Source: Spirochaetia bacterium (GTDB lineage Bacteria > Spirochaetota > UBA12135). From it: a DNA stretch of 13,186 nt. The notes below the pieces were generated by a model. It was not told the origin of the DNA. It did no database searches and saw only the letters and a program-made list of their open reading frames with translations. Shown here piece after piece: positions 7,125 through 13,186 of the stretch (the first letter of the stretch is position 1; each line of letters starts with the position of its first letter). The stretch is taken from contig DNNS01000610.1 in NCBI GenBank assembly GCA_003497555.1, forward strand, positions 1 to 13,186. Direction: 5' to 3'. The translations under genes and the position numbers were made by a program.

Positions 7125-9593
7125 ATGAATACCAACCCAATAACAAATCTGATTCCGGCTGTAAAGAAAGCGGTTTTTACCGGCGGCACAATGCCGCTGC
7201 TGAAAAAAATAATATTTACTGCCGGTCCGGGTACTGATAAAAATCTGGCAAAACGGATAAACACTGCTTTCAGTCTGTTGATGGAAGAAAACAAATCTGC
7301 TGCTGGTATCGCCATCCATGCGGAATTATCATTGCAGAGTAATAATCTGGATGAAAAGCGCAGGGAAGAATACCGGATTATACTTGATAAAAAGCGGATT
7401 TCACTTGCTGCCGTCAGCGCCGAAGGACTCCTGCGTGCAGCAGCTACACTTGCTCAAATTCTCGTAATGAACCGCCGCCCTCCATGCTGCCGCATCAGCG
7501 ACTGGCCGGATATAGGCATGCGCATGTTTCATCTGGATCTTAAAACTGTTCCGCTTGATAAAAAGTATATCAGAAAATTTATTATCATGCTTGCCGGAAT
7601 GAAAATTAATTTTTTGCTGATGGAATATGAAGATAAATTTCCTTTTCGCCATTTTCCTGATATCGCGGTTGGGAGCGCCTATACGCCCGGGGAACTGGCA
7701 GAACTGCAGTCTCTCTGCAGTCTGCTCGGCGTGGAGATTATTCCCCTGGTACAGAGTTATGGGCATCTTGAGTATATTCTGAAGCATGATCGTTTTCGGC
7801 ATCTGCGGGAGGATGATCTTGCGATTAATGAATGCTGCGGTACAAACGATGAGGCAAAAAAATTAATCCTGGGAATGATGGAAGAAGTAATTGCAGCGCA
7901 TCCCGGGCTGCATTATTTTCATATCGGCGGAGATGAGCCTTTCCGGGCGCGTTTCTGCCCGCGCTGCAGGAATATAATCGATCAATACGGAAAAGACGAA
8001 TTATACAGCAGGCATATAAATCCGATTATTGAATTCATCAGGCAAAAAGGACTCATGCCGATTCTCTGGGATGATATGATTGCCACCCACCCGGGCATTG
8101 CCGGGAAATTGAAAAAGCCGCTGATCCTGAATTATTGGAATTATCTAGAAAAGACTGATACCGCAAGCGAGCTTCTGGTACGCGGTATACCCGGGATGAT
8201 TAAAACAGAAGAAGCGCAGAAAAAACTCTCACCCTCACTGTACCAGATGTATGAAAAATACTGGAAGTGCCCCGGGTTTCCCCGCAAGGGCAAAACTTTT
8301 TCCCTTACCGGATTTTATCATGATCAGGGATATGAGGTTATCGGAGCAGGAGCCGCCAGGCGTTCCCTGGGAAACCCCATGGATTTCAGGGAACTTTCCG
8401 AAAATATGCACTGGTTTTCAAAGCGCATTCGTGAATACGGTGAAAAGGGAATACTTGCAACCTCATGGGCAGCGAGTAATTCATTAGCAAGGCCGGCATC
8501 ACATTGGGAATATTACCATCTCCCGCATGCCGCAGCAGCTGAACATGCCTGGAACGGGGGAAGGATGCCGCATGCAAACCTTGCCGGCCGCTTTTGCTCT
8601 TTGTATTATGGAATCAGCGATACCAGGACAAAAAAATTTTTTTCCGCCATAGTTACACCCGGACCCACACTTGATAATAACCTGCTAAATCTGGCTGGAC
8701 AGAAACCGGTACGGCATAGTGAAAACTTCCGGCTTCTGCTCGGTTACTTTAAACGTAAAAATCTGGAAGCGGATTTTATTCAATCCCTGCTAATATTAAA
8801 ACCCGCATTTACCCGGTTTTTAAAATCCGATTACCGGGCAATTGATATATCCGCTGCTGCAAACCGCGGATATTATAATACTGCACAGGTTGCCGGATGG
8901 ACAGACCAGGGTGACAATGATATGAAAAATTTTCCATGGAAAAGAAAAAACTTCGGAGGCATTGATTTTTCATTGATCCAACCGGAAAGCAACAACGGCC
9001 GAACAATTATCTGTATGCATAATATTGCTGAAAAAGACGGATTGCCTTCTGCTGTAGAGTTCATTATAAATGCCTGCGCCGGCAGTATTTATTTTCTTCA
9101 TACTTATGCCAAAAATCAGCCGCCGCCCGATACGCTGGTCGGGGAATATTGCGTGAATTTTGAGAATGACAGCAGTTTAAAAATACCGATAAAACCCGGA
9201 GAACAAATCGACGGCTGGTGGGGAAAAAACCATCCTTCTGACGCGCTTGCCGTATGGCAGGGATATAACGCAACCACCAGAAGTATCGGAGTCCCGCTGC
9301 ATGTATATCTATATGCATGGCGCAATCCTCATCCCGGCCAGAAAATTAACAAGCTTATTCTTACCGCTTCTGGCAGCACCAGTCTGCTGGTACTCGGCAT
9401 TACAGCGCTTAAACCCGGGGCGCAACTGAATCCGGAATGGAAAAAATTTTTAAAGAAATTTTCCGCTAAAGCCGTATCCCTGAAAAATACTGAAGCAGGT
9501 TATCTTAAAAAACTGGCATCGGTATCTGCAGCACAGCAGGTATCAGGTGAGGAGAAGGCTATGCAAAAACGTATTTCTTTACTCGGAAGCTGA
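7125..9593 (+). CDS. GH20-type exo-beta-N-acetylhexosaminidase, hexosaminidase-D-like, with C-terminal beta-sandwich
   Basis: 822 residues, no signal peptide, so probably cytoplasmic. Residues 1 to about 125 resemble the non-catalytic N-terminal domain of GH20 enzymes. The barrel follows: GMRMFHLDLK at 131-140, MEYEDKFPF at 166-174 as in hexosaminidase D, and HIGGDE at 266-271. D270-E271 form the Asp-Glu pair that stabilises the oxazoline intermediate and donates the proton. The family removes terminal beta-GlcNAc or beta-GalNAc; the D-type tends to prefer GalNAc. The part after about residue 555 is not GH20. From GWTDQG (591-596) through NFGGIDF to the end it looks like a beta-sandwich, possibly carbohydrate-binding. 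Preceded by a ROK regulator, it is likely induced by an amino-sugar. Exact substrate is unknown. Confidence 0.82.
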   Translation: MNTNPITNLIPAVKKAVFTGGTMPLLKKIIFTAGPGTDKNLAKRINTAFSLLMEENKSAAGIAIHAELSLQSNNLDEKRREEYRIILDKKRISLAAVSAEGLLRAAATLAQILVMNRRPPCCRISDWPDIGMRMFHLDLKTVPLDKKYIRKFIIMLAGMKINFLLMEYEDKFPFRHFPDIAVGSAYTPGELAELQSLCSLLGVEIIPLVQSYGHLEYILKHDRFRHLREDDLAINECCGTNDEAKKLILGMMEEVIAAHPGLHYFHIGGDEPFRARFCPRCRNIIDQYGKDELYSRHINPIIEFIRQKGLMPILWDDMIATHPGIAGKLKKPLILNYWNYLEKTDTASELLVRGIPGMIKTEEAQKKLSPSLYQMYEKYWKCPGFPRKGKTFSLTGFYHDQGYEVIGAGAARRSLGNPMDFRELSENMHWFSKRIREYGEKGILATSWAASNSLARPASHWEYYHLPHAAAAEHAWNGGRMPHANLAGRFCSLYYGISDTRTKKFFSAIVTPGPTLDNNLLNLAGQKPVRHSENFRLLLGYFKRKNLEADFIQSLLILKPAFTRFLKSDYRAIDISAAANRGYYNTAQVAGWTDQGDNDMKNFPWKRKNFGGIDFSLIQPESNNGRTIICMHNIAEKDGLPSAVEFIINACAGSIYFLHTYAKNQPPPDTLVGEYCVNFENDSSLKIPIKPGEQIDGWWGKNHPSDALAVWQGYNATTRSIGVPLHVYLYAWRNPHPGQKINKLILTASGSTSLLVLGITALKPGAQLNPEWKKFLKKFSAKAVSLKNTEAGYLKKLASVSAAQQVSGEEKAMQKRISLLGS

Positions 9594-9623
9594 AGTGCAA
9601 GGATAATCAGAAACAGCATCAAT

Positions 9624-9860
9624 TTAATAAGACAGTTCATGTTCCAAATCAGCAACCGATTCTGTCATAAGCAGAGGCTTATCTATAATAATACGCAGGT
9701 ATTTTTCAAGTTCATTTACGGATCTGACTTTACCGTAATCTGATCCGTTATCGTCATAATGAGCTCCGTGAAAATCCGTGCTTACTGCAGATATCCAGAG
9801 TTTAAGTCTGCCGGGAAAGCTTTCTCCAGCGGGGTTTACAGGGTGCAGATGATCAATAAC
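9624..9860 (-). pseudogene. In-frame 78-codon continuation of the protease gene after its TAA
   Basis: Directly after the protease stop (TAA, 9861-9863 on the minus strand) the same frame stays open for 78 codons and ends at TAA 9624-9626. The product starts VIDHLHPVNPAGESF and contains ISAVSTDFHGAHYDDNGSDY and KVRSVNELEKYL. The composition is that of a real folded protein, not of random AT-rich translation. It has no start codon or Shine-Dalgarno near its beginning; the only ATG lies 14 codons from the end. The simplest reading is that a CAA, GAA or AAA codon became TAA and the original protease was 757 residues long. Alternatives are stop-codon readthrough, a sequencing error, or the tail of a lost gene. 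I do not recognise the domain. Confidence 0.6.
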
Positions 9861-11897
9861 TTATCTTTTTTCATGCAGAGTAAGACAATTGTTTAGTGCC
9901 GTCATTATAGATCGTGTGGTTTTATCCTTGATTTTACCGTTCAGGTATAAACTGGTTATGTACAGGCTTTCCTGTTTTTCGTCAATATCGCGGGAAGAAT
10001 TGATAATTGTATGTTCATTAAAAAAACGGGCTACTTGATCATAAGGTGTGGTTTTATTTATCATGGTTGTCCATTGATCGATCTGTTCTTTACCAAGCGA
10101 CTCCGGAGGTTTAATCTGCCGGGACAGAATGAAATGGGTGTTTTTTTTATAACTATCGCAAAATTGAACAGTGCGCATATCCCATTGGACTTGGTTATTA
10201 AAACGGAAAAAGTCCATATTGATAATCAGGACACTTTCTGTTCTAAGAGGCAGGATTTTATTGAAATTCATGGTGAAAAAAGGGCAGGAAATTTTACCCT
10301 GCCCGGCATTCTGATCTGATGAGGAATTCTGCACATTGCCTTCTTCTTTATTCGGCACCGGGGGCAGTACATCGGAAATAGAAATCTTACTCAAAGGTTC
10401 AGGTATTATATCGGTTAATTTTAAAAATTTTTGCCATGCATCTATCGTTCCTTCGTAAGTACAGTAAATATGTCCGGCAATAAGTTCGCAATCAGGGTTT
10501 ATAATCGCTTCCAGAATCCCGGTTTGATCCATAGTAGCAAATCCGATAAATCCGTCCGGCCGCGGAAGCAGATAAACCAGAAGTCTTTCGTTTTCATAAG
10601 GTAAATTCCAGCGGTAAATAATCCACACTCTATTCCATTTATCCGTAAATTCAGCGCGCATTGGAATTTCCGCAGTATTGGTAATTCGTATATTCTGACT
10701 GCCTACTTCGCGGCTATAGGGAATTGCTTTCATAAATACCGGAAAGAACGGCTTACCTGCAGTTAATATTCCGGAATATAATGATTCATTGGTGGTTTTA
10801 AGATTAAAAAATATATGCCGCGAAAAAGTACCATGATAAAAGTAAATATCGTTTTCCGGAAAAGATTCTGCAGGATTAGCAGGGGTAAAAGCATCCCAGA
10901 TGCCGTTGTTATTCTGGCAAATAATATGCGGAATTGCTGCATAATAGATTTTGTGTAAAAGCAGTTCGGAATTTTTACCGGATGGAAAAAAATCAGCGTT
11001 ATGTTCAGTGAGGTAGTGATCAAGGGCCAGCCTTATATTGGAACCCAATTCTTTGCTCATCTGACTGCGCAGTTCATGTATATTAAGCGACAGGGCGAGT
11101 TTGAAATCAATCGGAAAGGTACTGTATTTTTCACATAAATCGGTTTTATACGTGATTTTCAGATGATAATCGGCAATATTTTTACCGGAATTTACAATCT
11201 CGGAAAGCCGCAGGGCATAATTAAGATTTTCATTTTCTGATTTTCTAAGAACAACCCCGATGACTTTTCCGCTTTGATCGAGTAAAGGTCCGCCGGAGTT
11301 ACCCGGAGAGGCGGCAGCGGAAAAGCGCAGCCATTTCCAGGCCCCGGATTCCTCCTCCGGTGTTTCCGAAGTCAGAAGCCCGTCCCGGATGACAATTCCC
11401 TCACCCAGAGCATTACCAACAGCGTAAACCGTGCTGTTAATCTCGGGTGTAAGATTGAAACCGAGTGTGGTATTGGTGCGATCTTCCTTAATAGTAAATA
11501 CCGCAAAATCACGATTTTTCGAGTAACGTTCGATGAAATTAACTGTAAAAATTTCTCCTTTGCTGCTGCGGATAAATATATTACTGAAGCTGGTGAGTAT
11601 CTCAAGATCAAGTACATGAGCTGCAGTAATAAATTTTTGGCGGGAGGAACTGAAAGCGGTGCCTACAGACATGTATTTATCATTTCTTATACCGAAAGGA
11701 AGAAGATGAAACGGCAATTCTTTTTCATACTGCAGGGGATCTGTATCGGGTTTTGGTATTACCACTTCAAAGACAGCTTCATTAATCCGGGAAATAATTG
11801 CAGGTGTAAGAGCTGCAGCCGGCAGAAATAATACTGATAACAATACAGCAAATGTAATGTACAGGCAAAAAATAATTCGGATATTTGTTGATGACAT
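9861..11897 (-). CDS. Secreted trypsin-like serine protease with large unrecognised C-terminal region
   Basis: 678 residues. Residues 6-30 form a hydrophobic signal peptide ending LPAAAL, so the protein is exported; a retained anchor is possible. Residues 35-240 are an S1-type (HtrA/DegP-like) protease with the full triad: H94 in FITAAHVL, D130 in NRDFAVFTI and S201 in ASPGNSGGPLL. I see no PDZ domain. The following roughly 430 residues have mixed strand/helix character, with an acidic low-complexity linker around NKEEGNVQNSSSDQNAGQG, and match nothing I know. The gene is monocistronic, convergent with the GH20 gene and divergent from the polysaccharide operon. The frame continues past the stop (9624-9860), so the present C-terminus may be artificial. 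No Shine-Dalgarno precedes the ATG. The catalytic part is sure; the substrate is unknown. Confidence 0.85.
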   Translation of the reverse strand: MSSTNIRIIFCLYITFAVLLSVLFLPAAALTPAIISRINEAVFEVVIPKPDTDPLQYEKELPFHLLPFGIRNDKYMSVGTAFSSSRQKFITAAHVLDLEILTSFSNIFIRSSKGEIFTVNFIERYSKNRDFAVFTIKEDRTNTTLGFNLTPEINSTVYAVGNALGEGIVIRDGLLTSETPEEESGAWKWLRFSAAASPGNSGGPLLDQSGKVIGVVLRKSENENLNYALRLSEIVNSGKNIADYHLKITYKTDLCEKYSTFPIDFKLALSLNIHELRSQMSKELGSNIRLALDHYLTEHNADFFPSGKNSELLLHKIYYAAIPHIICQNNNGIWDAFTPANPAESFPENDIYFYHGTFSRHIFFNLKTTNESLYSGILTAGKPFFPVFMKAIPYSREVGSQNIRITNTAEIPMRAEFTDKWNRVWIIYRWNLPYENERLLVYLLPRPDGFIGFATMDQTGILEAIINPDCELIAGHIYCTYEGTIDAWQKFLKLTDIIPEPLSKISISDVLPPVPNKEEGNVQNSSSDQNAGQGKISCPFFTMNFNKILPLRTESVLIINMDFFRFNNQVQWDMRTVQFCDSYKKNTHFILSRQIKPPESLGKEQIDQWTTMINKTTPYDQVARFFNEHTIINSSRDIDEKQESLYITSLYLNGKIKDKTTRSIMTALNNCLTLHEKR

Positions 11898-11905
11898 TAA
11901 AATAA

Positions 11906-11934
11906 ATCATAACCGAAAAATCTAAAAAAAGCAA
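11906..11934 (-). promoter_or_regulatory. Possible promoter of the protease gene
   Basis: On the minus strand TATGAT (11906-11911) is a good -10 box, but the -35 at 17 bp, TTGCTT (11929-11934), matches only its first three bases. Overlapping the -35, CAAAAC (11932-11937) and GTTTTG (11946-11951) form a small dyad. Transcription would begin only a few bases before the ATG, giving an almost leaderless message. Confidence 0.35.
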
Positions 11935-11968
11935 AACCCTCAGAAGTTTTGACAGTAAAAACAACAAG

Positions 11969-11990
11969 TGAAAATTCTCTGAAAATTCTC
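11969..11990. repeat. Tandem 11-bp direct repeat upstream of the polysaccharide promoter
   Basis: TGAAAATTCTC occurs twice in immediate succession (11969-11979 and 11980-11990), followed by TGA. It ends 3 bases before the -35 box of the plus-strand promoter. An 11-bp period keeps both copies on one helix face, as in the direct-repeat sites of OmpR/PhoB-family activators; the identity of any binder is unknown. Confidence 0.7.
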
Positions 11991-11993
11991 TGA

Positions 11994-12022
11994 TTGAAAA
12001 AAATATAAACTCTATATATAAT
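11994..12022 (+). promoter_or_regulatory. Sigma-70-type promoter of the polysaccharide operon
   Basis: TTGAAA (11994-11999) and TATAAT (12017-12022) are spaced by 17 bp, the same boxes and spacing as the ROK promoter. Transcription would begin near 12029, about 230 nt before the glycosyltransferase ATG. Confidence 0.72.
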
Positions 12023-12257
12023 CAATAACCAATTAAATGAAAGACAATAAGAGTGTTTTTAATATAAGACTATTAATCATTTTAAATAAGCGCCTGGCAG
12101 CTCCCCAAAATACTTTTACAAAATATATAAAAATCATGAAAAAAAATATTTTAAAATTTTTATTAATATCCTACCGCATCCGGAAATATTCAATATATCC
12201 GAATAATCAACTGCGCAGTTTGACTAATTATTGATCACCAGGGGAAATTTACCATTT
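12023..12257 (+). other. Long AT-rich leader of the polysaccharide operon
   Basis: About 230 nt between promoter and first clear gene. It contains a possible 65-codon ORF (ATG 12037 to TGA 12234) that lacks a Shine-Dalgarno and is Lys/Ile/Asn-rich as random AT-rich sequence would be; I do not accept it as a gene. AACTGCGCAGTT (12209-12220) is a perfect 12-bp palindrome, and AATAAT/ATTATT could lengthen its stem. No known JUMPstart/ops element or riboswitch is recognisable. Polysaccharide operons often carry antitermination leaders, so this is a reasonable place for one. Confidence 0.45.
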
Positions 12258-13043
12258 ATGAAAAAACACATTCTTGGATCGCTAATAACAACTGCGTCAT
12301 ATCAAGCCTGTCTTTCAGAAATTATCTCGCTGGCTGAAAAACGGCAAAACGGATATATATGCGTTTGTAATGTACATATGTTAATTGAATCATTTTTTCA
12401 TAAAAAATTTCGTAATATTTTAAACAATGCAACAATTACTTTACCCGATGGAATGCCTGTAGCTAAAGGAATTTCAATACTTCATCATATCAGACAGGAA
12501 CGTATCGCCGGCATGGACATTTTTCCTGACCTTTTAAAAAAATGTGCATTAAAAAATTTATCTGTCTTTTTTTATGGGAACACGGAAACAATTTTAAATA
12601 AAATAATGACAAAATCAGCCGAAATATATCCAAGCTTAAAAATAGCCGGAGCCGTTTCACCCCCTTTCCGCGCATTAACCGCTTCAGAAAATCAACATAT
12701 TATTAACAAAATTAATTCATCCAAACCGCATTTGGTATTTGTATCCTTAGGATGCCCCAAGCAGGAAATCTGGATGGCGGAACATCAGCAAATTGAGGCG
12801 CTTATGATAGGTGTGGGCGCAGCATTTAATGTATTTTCCGGTTCAATGAACCGTGCACCGCTTTTTCTAAGAAATGCCGGGCTGGAGTGGCTTTACCGTC
12901 TATTTCAGGAGCCGCGTCGGCTCTTTTGCAGATATCTAAAAACAAATTTTATTTTTATATTTTTATTTTTTATCGAATTATTATATGCCATATTAATACC
13001 AAAACAGTTCAACAAACAAAGCCAAAACACCAATGGAAATTAA
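12258..13043 (+). CDS. WecG/TagA/CpsF-family glycosyltransferase (GT26)
   Basis: 261 residues from ATG 12258. Family hallmarks appear in order: CNVHML near 37-42 (usually TXNXXXL), LPDGMPV at 62-68 with the probable catalytic Asp64, ERIAGMD at 81-87, GNTE at 107-110, and VSLGCPKQEIWMA at 162-174. FNVFSGSMNRAP (190-201) and GLEWLYRLFQEPRR (208-221) complete the set. The family transfers ManNAc, ManNAcA or another sugar to a polyprenyl-linked GlcNAc during teichoic-acid linker, enterobacterial-common-antigen or capsule assembly at the inner membrane face. Residues 230-248 are strongly hydrophobic and could be a membrane anchor after the usual basic C-terminal region. AGGGG at 12240-12244 supports ATG 12258, although 13 bases is long; TTG 12231 is an alternative. 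The sugar cannot be told from sequence. Confidence 0.88.
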   Translation: MKKHILGSLITTASYQACLSEIISLAEKRQNGYICVCNVHMLIESFFHKKFRNILNNATITLPDGMPVAKGISILHHIRQERIAGMDIFPDLLKKCALKNLSVFFYGNTETILNKIMTKSAEIYPSLKIAGAVSPPFRALTASENQHIINKINSSKPHLVFVSLGCPKQEIWMAEHQQIEALMIGVGAAFNVFSGSMNRAPLFLRNAGLEWLYRLFQEPRRLFCRYLKTNFIFIFLFFIELLYAILIPKQFNKQSQNTNGN

Positions 13044-13186
13044 TATCTTCGAGTTAGCCATTTATTTAAAACAACATAAGAAAAAAATATTTTATACTTT
13101 TCTATTATTTTTTTTTATTTCTTTTTTATTGTATTACTACAACGGCGTTTATAAATTTCACAAGGAATACGGAAAACAAAATACCG
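13033..13186 (+). CDS. Probable Wzz-like polysaccharide chain-length protein, N-terminal part
   Basis: The last 154 bases are open from ATG 13033 and run off the window, giving 51 residues. It begins MEINIFELAIYLKQHKKKIF, followed by a hydrophobic segment rich in Phe, Leu and Ile at about 20-35. A short acidic/hydrophobic helix, a basic patch and then the first membrane span is the usual start of Wzz/chain-length-determinant proteins, which set the length of surface polysaccharides. The gene overlaps the GT26 gene by 11 bp in another frame with no evident Shine-Dalgarno, so coupled translation is likely. With so little sequence, another membrane protein is possible. Confidence 0.55.
   Translation, partial: MEINIFELAIYLKQHKKKIFYTFLLFFFISFLLYYYNGVYKFHKEYGKQNT

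Noticed and set aside
8809..9325. Minus-strand ORFs opposite the GH20 C-terminal region
   Set aside because: Antisense shadows of a coding frame with clear domain structure; no start signals or motifs.
12037..12234. 65-codon ORF between the polysaccharide promoter and the GT26 gene
   Set aside because: No Shine-Dalgarno, composition typical of random AT-rich translation (Lys, Ile, Asn), no recognisable motif. It is more simply part of the leader.

Overview
This window looks like bacterial chromosome from an anaerobe. The sequence does not fix the phylum. An anaerobic-type sulfatase-maturating radical SAM enzyme, a hexosaminidase-D-like GH20 enzyme with a lone ROK regulator, and the HEAT/TPR-rich gene set would suit a Lentisphaerae/PVC-type or spirochaete-type polysaccharide degrader; this is inference and weakly held. 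Genes are dense, several overlap, few have a clear Shine-Dalgarno sequence, and four promoters match the sigma-70 consensus well, each with exactly 17 bp between the boxes. There are no tRNA, rRNA, CRISPR, transposase or phage genes.

Layout. (1) 1-3939, plus strand: a tight three-gene operon of a TPR protein (C-terminal part only), a PyrK-type flavin/iron-sulfur electron-transfer subunit, and an 899-residue HEAT-like solenoid protein of unknown function. (2) 3940-4253: AT-rich convergent spacer with two inverted repeats. (3) 4254-5495, minus strand: anaerobic sulfatase-maturating enzyme homologue with a SEC-C zinc tail. (4) 5496-5760: divergent control region with two good promoters facing away from each other and a perfect 15-bp inverted repeat between them. 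(5) 5761-9593, plus strand: a ROK repressor whose sugar-kinase residues are lost, then a perfect-consensus promoter with a 23-bp palindrome upstream, then the GH20 gene. This reads as a self-contained sugar-responsive unit. (6) 9624-11897, minus strand: a secreted trypsin-like serine protease with a large unrecognised C-terminal region. Its reading frame continues for 78 protein-like codons past a TAA, so the gene has probably been cut short by a nonsense mutation. (7) 11898-13186, plus strand: a visibly more AT-rich segment with a tandem 11-bp direct repeat, a strong promoter, a leader of about 230 nt, a WecG/TagA/CpsF (GT26) glycosyltransferase, and the start of a Wzz-like chain-length protein. 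This is the beginning of an extracellular polysaccharide operon that runs off the window.

The best candidates for something undescribed are the interrupted protease with its novel C-terminal segment, the PyrK subunit placed between two repeat-scaffold proteins without PyrD, and the two control regions (5549-5727 and 7019-7094). I see no clear new defence or mobile system.
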